This document shows, one piece after another, positions 1 to 7,444 of a stretch of DNA of 36,762 bases (the stretch's first letter is position 1; every line of letters starts with the position of its first letter). This DNA comes from Vitreoscilla sp. Its GTDB lineage: Bacteria; Pseudomonadota; Gammaproteobacteria; Burkholderiales; Neisseriaceae. Below the pieces are notes generated by a model. It was not told the origin of the DNA, searched no databases, and saw nothing but the letters and a program-made list of their open reading frames with translations. The DNA lies in assembly GCA_030150505.1 (NCBI GenBank), contig JASLFS010000019.1:1-36762 (forward strand), given 5' to 3'. Made by a program: the position numbers and the translations under genes.

Positions 1-57
1 TAGAGCGTCTGCCTTACAAGCAGAATGTCGGCGGTTCGACTCCGTCATCACCCACCA
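1..57 (+). tRNA. tRNA-Val (anticodon TAC), 5' part outside the window
   Basis: The window opens inside a tRNA. The anticodon arm CTGCCTTACAAGCAG carries TAC, which reads valine GUA/GUN codons. The T arm (GGCGGTTCGACTCCGTC) and the 3' acceptor strand ATCACCC plus A and an encoded CCA end at position 57. The D arm and 5' acceptor strand are missing because of the window edge. It lies 6 bases before tRNA-Asp, so both are probably processed from one transcript. Confidence 0.93.
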
Positions 58-63
58 GTTTTA

Positions 64-140
64 GCGGTGGTAGCTCAGTTGGTTAGAGTATCGGCCTGTC
101 ACGCCGAGGGTCGCGGGTTCGAGTCCCGTCCGCCGCGCCA
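64..140 (+). tRNA. tRNA-Asp (anticodon GTC)
   Basis: This is a complete 77-base cloverleaf. The acceptor stem GCGGTGG pairs with CCGCCGC with one G-T pair, the D arm is TAGCTCAGTTGGTTAGA, the anticodon loop CTGTCAC carries GTC, and the T arm contains GGGTTCGAGTCCC. The 3' CCA is encoded. It is co-transcribed with the preceding tRNA-Val and followed at once by a strong hairpin terminator. Confidence 0.97.
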
Positions 141-142
141 AA

Positions 143-181
143 TAAAAAAACCTTTTAACTTGATGTTAAAAGGTTTTTTTA
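143..181 (+). terminator. Rho-independent terminator of the tRNA-Val/tRNA-Asp transcript
   Basis: A perfect 9-bp stem CCTTTTAAC / GTTAAAAGG (151-159 and 165-173) with a 5-base loop is flanked by an A tract on the left and eight T's on the right. It starts 2 bases after the CCA of tRNA-Asp. Confidence 0.9.
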
Positions 182-290
182 TTATCTAAATCCCCTGCCC
201 ATCAAAAAATCTTCCCTCATGACAGAGTAACTTGCTAAATACAGCAATTTTCAGTAGCCTCTTATATCAATTAATTGATAGAGACAAATC

Positions 291-1067
291 ATGTACATCG
301 TTTTATCTCCAGCCAAAAACCTAGATGAAAAAAGCATCCCCCCTACTACACAATACACACAAGCAACTTTATTAGATGACAGCAACCTGCTAATGAATGA
401 GCTTCGACTACTTGCTCCACATGAGTTAGCCAGCTTAATGAAAGTATCGGATAAAATTGCCCAGCTCAATTACACACGCAATCAAACTTGGCAAACCCCA
501 TTTACACCAGAAAATGCAAAACAGGCCATCTTTTTGTTTAAAGGCGATGTTTATGAAGGCATCAACGCCTACCAGCTGAATGATAAATCCATCAACTACC
601 TGCAAGAACACGTTGGTTTATTATCAGGTTTATATGGCTTATTAAAACCTTTAGATTTAATCCAAGCTTATCGCCTAGAAATGGGAACTCCTTTTACCAA
701 CCAAAAAGGCAAAAATCTCTATGAGTTTTGGGGAGACAAAATTACCAACTTACTGAATCAACGACTAGAAGAAGCCAGTTCAAAAACACTGGTTAACCTT
801 GCCTCTCAAGAATACTTTAAATCAGTTAATGCCAAGAAATTAGCCATTCCAATGGTTACCCCGATTTTTAAAGATGAGAAAAATGGCCAATATAAAATAA
901 TCAGTTTTTATGCAAAACGAGCACGAGGCTTGATGACCCATTTTGCTGCCATCAACCAAATAGAGCATGCTGAAGATTTAAAAGCCTTTAATCTAGAAGG
1001 CTACGCCTTTAATTCGGCAGCATCCAATGAAAAAGAATGGGTATTCCAACGCAGTGAGCAAAAATAA
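291..1067 (+). CDS. yaaA: YaaA family peroxide stress protein
   Basis: The 258-residue product has the usual length of YaaA (UPF0246/DUF328) proteins. The family signatures are visible: the N-terminal SPAKNLD motif (residues 6-12), FKGDVY near residue 83, and GLYGLLKPLD followed by YRLEMGT around residues 114-132. In E. coli, YaaA is induced by OxyR and limits intracellular free iron during peroxide stress; it is a cytosolic DNA-binding protein. That role is known for the family and is inferred here. The ATG at 291 opens the conserved N-terminus, with a weak GAGAC ribosome site before it. It is a single-gene unit between the tRNA-Asp terminator and tRNA-Ser; no OxyR site was recognised. Confidence 0.93.
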   Translation: MYIVLSPAKNLDEKSIPPTTQYTQATLLDDSNLLMNELRLLAPHELASLMKVSDKIAQLNYTRNQTWQTPFTPENAKQAIFLFKGDVYEGINAYQLNDKSINYLQEHVGLLSGLYGLLKPLDLIQAYRLEMGTPFTNQKGKNLYEFWGDKITNLLNQRLEEASSKTLVNLASQEYFKSVNAKKLAIPMVTPIFKDEKNGQYKIISFYAKRARGLMTHFAAINQIEHAEDLKAFNLEGYAFNSAASNEKEWVFQRSEQK

Positions 1068-1123
1068 ATATCAATATAAAACATTATCTTAAATAAAAAA
1101 TAATATTTATTTTAAATTTAAGC

Positions 1124-1152
1124 TTGCTTTTGAACAACCTATTCGCTATTAT
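1124..1152 (+). promoter_or_regulatory. Sigma-70-type promoter of tRNA-Ser
   Basis: TTGCTT (1124-1129) and TATTAT (1147-1152) are separated by 17 bases, and the predicted start is about 10 bases before the tRNA 5' end at 1168. The sequence between -10 and start is C-rich (ACGCCCCTC), as is common for stable RNA discriminators. Confidence 0.65.
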
Positions 1153-1167
1153 ACGCCCCTCAAGACA

Positions 1168-1258
1168 GGAAGCGTGGCAGAGTGGTTGAATGCAACGGTC
1201 TTGAAAACCGTCGAGGGTTAATAGCCCTCCGTGAGTTCGAATCTCACCGCTTCCGCCA
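1168..1258 (+). tRNA. tRNA-Ser (anticodon TGA)
   Basis: This is a class II tRNA of 91 bases. The acceptor stem GGAAGCG pairs with CGCTTCC, and the anticodon stem-loop ACGGTCTTGAAAACCGT carries TGA. The long variable arm CGAGGGTTAATAGCCCTCC is typical of serine tRNAs, followed by the T arm GTGAGTTCGAATCTCAC and an encoded CCA. It has its own promoter upstream and a terminator 6 bases downstream. Confidence 0.97.
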
Positions 1259-1263
1259 AAATT

Positions 1264-1298
1264 AAAAAAAGCCTCTTTCGCAAGAAAGAGGCTTTTTT
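1264..1298 (+). terminator. Terminator of tRNA-Ser
   Basis: A 9-bp stem GCCTCTTTC / GAAAGAGGC (1271-1279 and 1284-1292) with a GCAA tetraloop is followed by six T's. It is directly downstream of tRNA-Ser. Confidence 0.9.
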
Positions 1299-1343
1299 AA
1301 TAGCACCTAACATTCACTTCAAATCTTGAAATTCAATAGCACC

Positions 1344-1372
1344 TTGCTTATTACCACCATATCCATTATTTT
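1344..1372 (+). promoter_or_regulatory. Putative promoter of the DUF456 gene
   Basis: TTGCTT (1344-1349) and TATTTT (1367-1372) are 17 bases apart, about 30 bases before the ATG at 1408. The -35 is identical to that of the tRNA-Ser promoter. Found by eye only. Confidence 0.4.
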
Positions 1373-1407
1373 ATTTTCCTAATAAAGAACATAGGCTATC
1401 TATTACC

Positions 1408-1899
1408 ATGACCACCATAATGATTCTGATTAGCTTAATATTATTGCTAATTGGTTTACTAGGAACCATTTACCCAGCCCTACCAGGATTACCACTCATG
1501 TTTTTAGGTGCTTGGTTATTAGCTTACACTCAAGATTATCAAATTATTAACGGCTACTTCATTATTGCCTTTGCTTTATTGGCAATCATTGGCACCGCTC
1601 TGGATTTCGTTGCCAGCATGCTGGGGGCAAAATACACAGGAGCCAGCAAGCAAGCCATTTGGGGTAGCTTAATTGGCGGCATAATTGGGGCTTTTACAGG
1701 CATTATTGGTTTATTGTTAGGTCCATTACTAGGAGCAGCCATTGGCGAATGGATCGCCATCCAAGACCTTAAAAAAGCCGGTAAAGTCGGCATTGGTACT
1801 TTCATTGGCTTTATCATCGGCATGATAGCCAAATTAGGCTGTGCTCTAGCCATTATTATTTCTATTGCATCGCTATATATCTGGCATGTAATCATGTAA
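1408..1899 (+). CDS. DUF456 domain-containing inner membrane protein
   Basis: This 163-residue protein is almost entirely hydrophobic. It begins with a membrane segment ending in TIYPALPGLPLMFLG (about residues 20-34), a characteristic DUF456 region. A second segment follows near 50-65, then glycine-rich helices near 85-120 (GGIIGAFTGIIGLLLGPLLG) and a final segment near 130-160. The glycine-zipper-like packing and length match the family, whose function is unknown. No catalytic residues are apparent. The ATG at 1408 lacks a clear Shine-Dalgarno sequence; the ATG four codons later (1420) is an alternative. It is monocistronic between the tRNA-Ser terminator and a terminator shared with the convergent cytochrome gene. 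Confidence 0.82.
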   Translation: MTTIMILISLILLLIGLLGTIYPALPGLPLMFLGAWLLAYTQDYQIINGYFIIAFALLAIIGTALDFVASMLGAKYTGASKQAIWGSLIGGIIGAFTGIIGLLLGPLLGAAIGEWIAIQDLKKAGKVGIGTFIGFIIGMIAKLGCALAIIISIASLYIWHVIM

Positions 1900-1901
1900 A
1901 T

Positions 1902-1934
1902 AAAAAAAGCCGTCATTTCTCTGACGGCTTTTTA
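1902..1934. terminator. Bidirectional terminator between DUF456 and cytochrome b561-type genes
   Basis: GCCGTCA / TGACGGC (1909-1915 and 1922-1928) forms a 7-bp stem flanked by A's on the left and T's on the right. It can therefore serve both converging genes. Confidence 0.85.
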
Positions 1935-1952
1935 ATACCAAACAATTTTAGA

Positions 1953-2612
1953 TTATCCTAAATTTGCCACAACAACCAAAATAACGATAACTGCGATAAT
2001 TGCCATCACCGCAATGCGCCATGAAGTAAAGCGTAAAACAGGCAAAGGATTTTCTAGTTGTTTATAACCAGTAATCATTGGCGTAATAAAATCTTTTTTC
2101 TTAATCACTTTATATGCAACAACAACAGCAATATGAAGCACGATTACAGCCAATAAATACCAGAAAAATTGAGTATGGATTGAACGCAACCAAACACCAG
2201 TCTCACTGCTGACTAAATCATTCAGATAACCATTGTGCAGAAAAGTATTTTCATCTGAGCTAAATAAACCGGTAACAACCTGCAAAGCCAAACCCAACAT
2301 TAATGCAATGACCATTAATGCACCTAATGGATTATGTCCTGGCTGCTGATTCTCAGAAACCTGCCCTTTCATATATGCCTTTACAGCATGAGGACCACGG
2401 ATAAAATGTGAGAATCTTGAGGTATCACTACCGAAGAAACCCCAAATCAAACGGAAAATTAACAAACCAAAAACCACTAAACCTGCTCGTAGATGCCAAA
2501 CCAGCCAACTTCCTCCTTGATCAGCACTAAACCACATAAATGGCAATAAAATCACAAGTGACCAGTGAAAAATCCTAGTTGGTAAATCCCAAACCAAAAT
2601 CTTATGCTTCAT
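1953..2612 (-). CDS. Cytochrome b561 / b-type cytochrome domain membrane protein
   Basis: The 219-residue product resembles the diheme b-type cytochromes of the CybB / Ni-Fe-hydrogenase b-subunit group (cytochrome_B561 domain). It opens with VWDLPTRIFHW, the classical motif in which the histidine is a haem ligand. Four to five membrane segments follow, with further candidate haem histidines at LVWHLRAG, in the RSIHTQFFWY stretch and at VLHIAVVVAYK; the last helix is C-terminal. Proteins of this group pass electrons between quinol and periplasmic or other partners; the partner here is not in the window. I chose the ATG at 2612 because GGAG lies 5 bases upstream, rather than the in-frame ATG at 2630. 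It converges on the DUF456 gene. Confidence 0.87.
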   Translation of the reverse strand: MKHKILVWDLPTRIFHWSLVILLPFMWFSADQGGSWLVWHLRAGLVVFGLLIFRLIWGFFGSDTSRFSHFIRGPHAVKAYMKGQVSENQQPGHNPLGALMVIALMLGLALQVVTGLFSSDENTFLHNGYLNDLVSSETGVWLRSIHTQFFWYLLAVIVLHIAVVVAYKVIKKKDFITPMITGYKQLENPLPVLRFTSWRIAVMAIIAVIVILVVVANLG

Positions 2613-2837
2613 GTAAACTCCAATAAACATTATCCTAATTTTTATGCAAAATATTTTAGCATGATAAGAAAATAAATCTCCTACTATTCCAAATAATATT
2701 AACCTTTGTCTACATATCCACTACAAAATGCTTGCCAAGCCTGTGTTTTCATGATTAAAATCGATAAACATTTCAAATAAAAAAGAAATGAACTAAAAAT
2801 CTTATAGGAGTGACATAGAACTGTAACAATATACAGC

Positions 2838-2843
2838 TATGAT
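2838..2843 (+). promoter_or_regulatory. Putative -10 box for the 39-residue ORF
   Basis: TATGAT lies 43 bases before the ATG at 2887. No good -35 hexamer is found 16-18 bases upstream, so this is a weak or activated promoter at best. Confidence 0.3.
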
Positions 2844-2886
2844 AGATAAGTTTTTAGTAAAACAACAATAAGAAAGGAAGGTAAAA

Positions 2887-3006
2887 ATGCAACATCGTCG
2901 TCGTCAACATGTTTACCAAGCAGCAAAAAAGAATTTTCAATCGAATTCATCTCATCACAAAAGCAATCAAGAAGAGCCATCGGGCATTCGCTTTAGTGAA
3001 CGTTAA
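2887..3006 (+). CDS. Small basic protein, 39 residues, function unknown
   Basis: A short reading frame encodes MQHRRRQHVYQAAKKNF... and ends ...SGIRFSER. The N-terminal half is strongly basic and histidine-rich (RRR at 4-6, HH at 23-24); the tail is more mixed. An excellent ribosome binding site, AAGGAAGG, is 5 bases before the ATG, and a strong terminator begins 15 bases after the stop. It is therefore a self-contained unit of about 170 bases between the divergent cytochrome gene and gabT. I do not recognise a family, and there is no membrane segment or cysteine. The signals support a translated small protein; a regulatory RNA with a chance ORF is the alternative. Confidence 0.6.
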   Translation: MQHRRRQHVYQAAKKNFQSNSSHHKSNQEEPSGIRFSER

Positions 3007-3020
3007 TCCCCCATTTAATG

Positions 3021-3052
3021 AAAACCGCTCATCATTTTGGAGCGGTTTTTTT
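3021..3052 (+). terminator. Terminator of the small ORF
   Basis: ACCGCTC / GAGCGGT (3024-3030 and 3040-3046) with a 9-base loop and a following T tract separates the small ORF from gabT. Confidence 0.85.
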
Positions 3053-3112
3053 ACATCTAGAATTCCAATACCCAAAATATTCCACTAGACGAAACTGTTG
3101 TTTCAATAAATA

Positions 3113-3141
3113 TTGACTTATTACTCCAAACGGTTTAGCTT
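3113..3141 (+). promoter_or_regulatory. Putative gabT promoter
   Basis: TTGACT (3113-3118) is 17 bases from TAGCTT (3136-3141). The -35 is near consensus and the -10 is weak. It sits about 65 bases before the gabT ATG. Confidence 0.35.
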
Positions 3142-3207
3142 ATCGCAATAAAGTAAAGGTCAGATATCCACTATTTGACTTATCAATTAGGAGTTAAGGA
3201 GAAACAT

Positions 3208-4476
3208 ATGTCTACATGGAAAGAACGTCGTCAAGCTGCCACATCTCGTGGCATTGGTATCATGTGTGATTTCAATATTGAAAAAGCTAAAAATGCAGAA
3301 ATCTGGGACACAGAAGGCAACCGATATATCGATTTTGCCGGTGGTATTGGTGTTCTTAACACAGGGCATTTGCATCCAAAAGTACAGAATGCAGTCGCTG
3401 AACAACTACAAAAATTCAGCCATTCTTGCTACCACGTTGTACCATACGAGCTTTATACTCAAGTAGCTGAAAAAATTAATCAGCGCGCTCCGATTGAGGG
3501 CGAAACAAAATCAATGTTTGTCACTACGGGCGCTGAAGCAGTTGAAAATGCAATTAAAATTGCCCGCATGCATACCCAACGCCGTGGCGTTATCGCCTTT
3601 CAGGGAGCCTTTCACGGTAGAACGAACTTCACATTAGGCTTAACAGGCAAAGTTCTGCCTTATAAATTTGGTTTTGGTCCATTTCCAGCAGAAGTATTGC
3701 ACGCTCCTTACCCAAATGAATTACATGGCGTTAGTACTGAGGAAGCGCTAGCTGGATTAGAAAAAATATTTAAAGTAGACATTGCTCCAACTGAAGTAGC
3801 TGCCATTATTATTGAAGTGATTCAAGGCGAAGGTGGCTTTAACGTTACGCCATTTGACTTCCTAAAAGGCTTACGCAAAATTTGTGATGAGCACGGTATT
3901 GTTTTGATTTTTGATGAAGTGCAAAGTGGTTATGCGAGAACTGGCAAACTATTTGCAACAGAACATACTGGTGTTAGCCCTGATTTAATTACCATGGCTA
4001 AATCAATGGCTGGTGGCTTCCCTATTTCAGGAATTGTTGGCAAAGCAAATATTATGGATGCTCCAAACCCAGGAGGCTTGGGTGGAACATACGGCGGTAG
4101 CCCTATCGGTTTGGCAGCAACAAATGCTGTTATTGACGTCATTGAAGAAGAAAACCTATGTGAAAGAGCCAATGTATTAGGCGCAAAACTTACCGCTCAT
4201 TTGGAAGATTTAAAAACAACTTTCCCACAAATTAAAGTTGTCCGTGGTTTAGGTTCAATGATTGCAGTTGAATTCATGAAACCAAACTCCAATGAGCCTG
4301 ATGCCGAATTTGCCAGCAAAGCACAAAAATATGCTTTAGAAAATGGTTTAATTCTATTAACTTGCGGCATGTACTACAACGTTATGCGCTTTTTATTCCC
4401 ATTGACCATTGAAGATAATGTCTTTAATGAATCATTGGAAATTCTGACAAAAGCCTTTAATCATGCAGCGCAATAA
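3208..4476 (+). CDS. gabT: 4-aminobutyrate (GABA) aminotransferase
   Basis: GabT transfers the amino group of GABA to 2-oxoglutarate, giving succinate semialdehyde and glutamate. It is a cytosolic PLP enzyme of the class III aminotransferases. The 422-residue protein (E. coli GabT 426) shows FVTTGAEAVENAIKIAR (104-120), IFDEVQSGYARTG with D236 for the pyridine nitrogen, and ITMAKSMAGGFPISG with K265 as the Schiff-base lysine. The ATG at 3208 has AAGGAG 6 bases upstream and is preferred to the in-frame ATG at 3175. gabD follows after 61 bases, giving the complete GABA-to-succinate shunt. The orphan PotF-like gene at 33.3 kb could in principle supply putrescine-derived GABA, but no putrescine-degrading enzymes are present here. 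Confidence 0.93.
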   Translation: MSTWKERRQAATSRGIGIMCDFNIEKAKNAEIWDTEGNRYIDFAGGIGVLNTGHLHPKVQNAVAEQLQKFSHSCYHVVPYELYTQVAEKINQRAPIEGETKSMFVTTGAEAVENAIKIARMHTQRRGVIAFQGAFHGRTNFTLGLTGKVLPYKFGFGPFPAEVLHAPYPNELHGVSTEEALAGLEKIFKVDIAPTEVAAIIIEVIQGEGGFNVTPFDFLKGLRKICDEHGIVLIFDEVQSGYARTGKLFATEHTGVSPDLITMAKSMAGGFPISGIVGKANIMDAPNPGGLGGTYGGSPIGLAATNAVIDVIEEENLCERANVLGAKLTAHLEDLKTTFPQIKVVRGLGSMIAVEFMKPNSNEPDAEFASKAQKYALENGLILLTCGMYYNVMRFLFPLTIEDNVFNESLEILTKAFNHAAQ

Positions 4477-4537
4477 CGCTGAATGAATTAAAATAACACC
4501 TCCAATAGAAGTTAATAATTAAATCAAGGATACCCAC

Positions 4538-5986
4538 ATGCAACTTAACGATCCTAGCTTGTTAAAAACAGACTGCTACATTGATGGTCAATGGCAAAAA
4601 GCGTTGAATAACGAAACCATTGCAGTAACCAACCCAGCAACAGGAGAAGTTGTCGCAAACGTGCCAAAAATGGGTACGAGTGAAGCGGAGCAAGCTGTTG
4701 CCGCTGCACACAAAGCACAAAAACCATGGGCAGCAAAATCAGCAAAAGAGCGCAGTATTATTTTGCGCCGTTGGTATGATTTAATCATGGAAAACCAAGA
4801 AGACTTGGGAAAAATTCTAACCTTAGAGCAAGGTAAGTCGCTATCAGAAGCAAAAGGTGAAATTGCTTATGGTGCATCTTATATTGAATGGTATGCAGAA
4901 GAAGGCAAACGCATTTACGGCGATACCATTCCAGGCCCAAGCGCAGACAAACGCGTACTGGTAACCAAGCAACCTATCGGTGTTTGCGCTGCCATTACGC
5001 CTTGGAACTTTCCTAACGCTATGATTACTCGCAAAGCGGCACCAGCTTTAGCTGCTGGCTGTACCTTTGTTGTCCGCCCTGCCTCACAAACGCCATTATC
5101 GGCATTTGCCATTGCTGAACTAGCTCATCGTGCAGGTATTCCTGCTGGTGTTTTCAGCGTATTAACAGGCAGCTCAACAGAAATCGGTAAAGTATTAACA
5201 GAAGATGACCGCGTTAAGAAATTCAGTTTCACGGGCTCAACAGAAGTGGGTAGAAAACTTATTGCACAATGTGCTAATACTGTGAAAAAAGTATCAATGG
5301 AACTTGGTGGCAATGCGCCATTTATTGTTTTTGATGATGCTGACGTAGATGCCGCTGTTGAAGGCGCCATGATTTGCAAATTCCGTAACTCTGGTCAAAC
5401 GTGTGTTTGTGCCAATCGCTTGTATGTTCAAGCAGGGGTTTATGATGAGTTTGTGGCAAAATTTAAAGCTGCAACTGAAAAACTACACATTGGTAACGGC
5501 TTAGATTCTGGTGTTAACTTCGGCCCTGTGATTGATGAAAATGCCATTGCTAAAGTAAAAGAGCACATTGCTGACGCGTTAAGCAAAGATGGTGAAGTTG
5601 TTACTGGTGGGCAAGAACATGCTCTAGGTGGTCTATTCTTTGAACCAACCATCATCAAAAATGCATCACAGAACATGCAAGTTGCTAAAGATGAAACCTT
5701 TGGCCCGCTAGCACCTGTATTCAAATTTGAAACAGAAGAAGAAGTATTGGGTTATGCCAATGATACTGAGTTCGGCTTGGCTTCATACTTCTATACTCGT
5801 GATATTGGTCGAGTTATCCGTGTTTCTGAAGGTTTGGAATATGGCATGGTTGCTGTCAATACCGGTATTTTATCAAATGAAGCTGCACCATTTGGTGGCA
5901 TTAAGCAATCTGGCTTAGGCCGTGAAGGTTCAAAATATGGCATTGAAGATTATGTGGAAATTAAATACACATTACTAGCATTCTAA
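4538..5986 (+). CDS. gabD: Succinate-semialdehyde dehydrogenase (NADP+)
   Basis: GabD oxidises succinate semialdehyde from GabT to succinate. At 482 residues it matches E. coli GabD. Visible motifs are TPWNFPNAMITRKAAPALAAG (154-174), FTGSTEVGRKL (231-241), general base E255 in MELGGNAPF, and catalytic C289 in GQTCVCANRLYV. C289 is followed by C291, the CxC pair also found in other SSADHs. One position is unusual: the cofactor-binding lysine of the usual KPA motif is arginine (R180 in VVRPASQTP). AAGGA lies 9 bases before the ATG. It is downstream of gabT in what is probably one operon closed by the terminator at 6003-6038. Confidence 0.94.
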   Translation: MQLNDPSLLKTDCYIDGQWQKALNNETIAVTNPATGEVVANVPKMGTSEAEQAVAAAHKAQKPWAAKSAKERSIILRRWYDLIMENQEDLGKILTLEQGKSLSEAKGEIAYGASYIEWYAEEGKRIYGDTIPGPSADKRVLVTKQPIGVCAAITPWNFPNAMITRKAAPALAAGCTFVVRPASQTPLSAFAIAELAHRAGIPAGVFSVLTGSSTEIGKVLTEDDRVKKFSFTGSTEVGRKLIAQCANTVKKVSMELGGNAPFIVFDDADVDAAVEGAMICKFRNSGQTCVCANRLYVQAGVYDEFVAKFKAATEKLHIGNGLDSGVNFGPVIDENAIAKVKEHIADALSKDGEVVTGGQEHALGGLFFEPTIIKNASQNMQVAKDETFGPLAPVFKFETEEEVLGYANDTEFGLASYFYTRDIGRVIRVSEGLEYGMVAVNTGILSNEAAPFGGIKQSGLGREGSKYGIEDYVEIKYTLLAF

Positions 5987-6002
5987 TTTTCAACTTCTCA
6001 TT

Positions 6003-6038
6003 AAAAAAATCCTACGTTAACCGCGTAGGATTTTTTTT
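6003..6038 (+). terminator. Terminator of gabT-gabD
   Basis: CCTACG / CGTAGG (6011-6016 and 6024-6029), extended by A/T pairs, with a 7-base loop and eight T's. Confidence 0.88.
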
Positions 6039-6281
6039 AACATTCCCAATATTAATTAATTTTCATCAAAATGACAAAATAATATTTATTATTCCAAACA
6101 AATATATTAAAATAATAGATAAAATACCCTAAATGATTAAGATTAAAGCATTTAAGAAAATAACCAAATACAATATAGCGCTTTTATGATGCTGATATGA
6201 ACAATAGGCAGTATGCTTTAAAATCAAACTGGCACAGTAATATTCAGGTATGATACCAATCATACAAAGTTATATAGAATA
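6039..6281. other. AT-rich intergenic region upstream of ruvB
   Basis: About 240 bases of very AT-rich sequence contain no convincing ORF. Near ruvB there is a TATGAT hexamer at 6249-6254 inside a small palindrome GGTATGATACC (6247-6257), which could be a -10 box, but no matching -35 was seen. Confidence 0.5.
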
Positions 6282-7334
6282 ATGGCAGTACCCATGTTAG
6301 AAACCGACCAAATAACAGCCCAAGCGCCTGAGCGTATTATTACTCAACAGAAAATATCCAATCAAGAAGAACAACTTGAACGAGCATTGCGTCCAAAATC
6401 GATTGCAGAATATGTTGGACAACCTAAAGCACGTGAGCAATTGAATATTTTCATTCAGGCAGCAGTCAATCGGCAAGAAGCATTAGACCATACTTTAATT
6501 TATGGTCCACCTGGATTAGGTAAAACCACCTTAGCGCATATTATTGCACGAGAATTAGGGGTTAATTTACGCCAAACATCGGGCCCAGTGTTAGAACGGG
6601 CTGGTGATTTAGCAGCATTGTTAACAAATTTAGAACCGCATGATGTTTTATTTATTGATGAAATCCACCGTTTAAACCCGGTAGTAGAGGAAATTTTATA
6701 CCCTGCTCTGGAGGATTATCAATTAGATATTATGATTGGAGAAGGTCCAGCTGCCCGCTCAGTAAAAATTGACTTACCACCATTTACATTAATTGGTGCA
6801 ACAACACGAGCTGGGATGTTAACGAATCCATTAAGAGATCGCTTTGGAATCGTTGCTAGATTGGAATTTTATAATCATCAAGATTTAAGCAAGATTGTCG
6901 CTCGCTCTGCTTTGTTATTAAATTTAACATTAAACGATGATGCGGCAATGGAAGTTGCTAAACGCAGCCGAGGCACGCCGAGAATTGCGAACCGTCTACT
7001 ACGCCGTGTTCGTGACTATGCTGAAGTAAAAAATGCTGGCGATATTACAGTTGAAATCGCTAACTTGGCTTTACAAATGCTCGATGTGGATCACCAAGGT
7101 TTCGATATTATGGATAGAAAATTACTCGAAGCCATTTTGTATAAGTTTAGCGGTGGCCCTGTTGGCTTGGATAATGTTGCAGCGGCCATTGGCGAATCAA
7201 CAGATACCATTGAAGATGTCATTGAGCCATATTTAATTCAGCAAGGTTTTTTACAAAGAACACCTCGTGGGCGCATGGCAACTGAAAACGCATATTTACA
7301 CTTTGGATTACCATTTGAACAATCCAACATATAA
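6282..7334 (+). CDS. ruvB: Holliday junction branch migration DNA helicase RuvB
   Basis: RuvB is the AAA+ ring motor that, with RuvA, drives branch migration of Holliday junctions. The 350-residue protein has Walker A GPPGLGKT (75-82), Walker B LFIDEIHR (123-130), sensor GATTRAGML, the arginine-finger region LRDRFG, and the C-terminal winged-helix signature RTPRGRMAT. Alternative starts are ATG 6282 and ATG 6294; the latter (MLETDQITA...) matches the N-terminus I recall for neisserial RuvB. Neither has a clear Shine-Dalgarno sequence. ruvA and ruvC are not adjacent. Confidence 0.96.
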   Translation: MAVPMLETDQITAQAPERIITQQKISNQEEQLERALRPKSIAEYVGQPKAREQLNIFIQAAVNRQEALDHTLIYGPPGLGKTTLAHIIARELGVNLRQTSGPVLERAGDLAALLTNLEPHDVLFIDEIHRLNPVVEEILYPALEDYQLDIMIGEGPAARSVKIDLPPFTLIGATTRAGMLTNPLRDRFGIVARLEFYNHQDLSKIVARSALLLNLTLNDDAAMEVAKRSRGTPRIANRLLRRVRDYAEVKNAGDITVEIANLALQMLDVDHQGFDIMDRKLLEAILYKFSGGPVGLDNVAAAIGESTDTIEDVIEPYLIQQGFLQRTPRGRMATENAYLHFGLPFEQSNI

Positions 7335-7369
7335 TTTTACAAAAATACCTATCCAAATGGCTTTGAGGG

Positions 7370-7384
7370 TTAAAATTTCGTAAA
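7370..7384 (+). promoter_or_regulatory. CpxR-type direct repeat upstream of the response regulator gene
   Basis: TTAAA-ATTTC-GTAAA matches the CpxR consensus GTAAA-N5-GTAAA at 9 of 10 positions. It lies where the -35 would be for a TATAGT box at 7398-7403. This arrangement fits positive autoregulation, but that is inference. Confidence 0.4.
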
Positions 7385-7444
7385 TTGCCACCAAAGCTAT
7401 AGTAGAATGGGCAAAATAACTCAATTTTTTAAAAGGAGTGTCTC

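Noticed and set aside
1301..1345. Direct repeat AATAGCACC near the DUF456 gene
   Set aside because: Two copies of nine bases only, no third unit and no regular spacing; not a CRISPR or mobile repeat.
2751..2764. ATGAT-TAAA-ATCGA as an FNR site upstream of the small ORF
   Set aside because: Only 8 of 10 positions match, and such matches are expected by chance in AT-rich DNA.
6454..6465. DUS-like TTCAGGCAGCAG in ruvB
   Set aside because: Two of twelve bases differ from the uptake sequence, and the segment encodes the conserved IQAA; similar 10/12 matches occur at 14868 and 33683 and are not distinguishable from chance.
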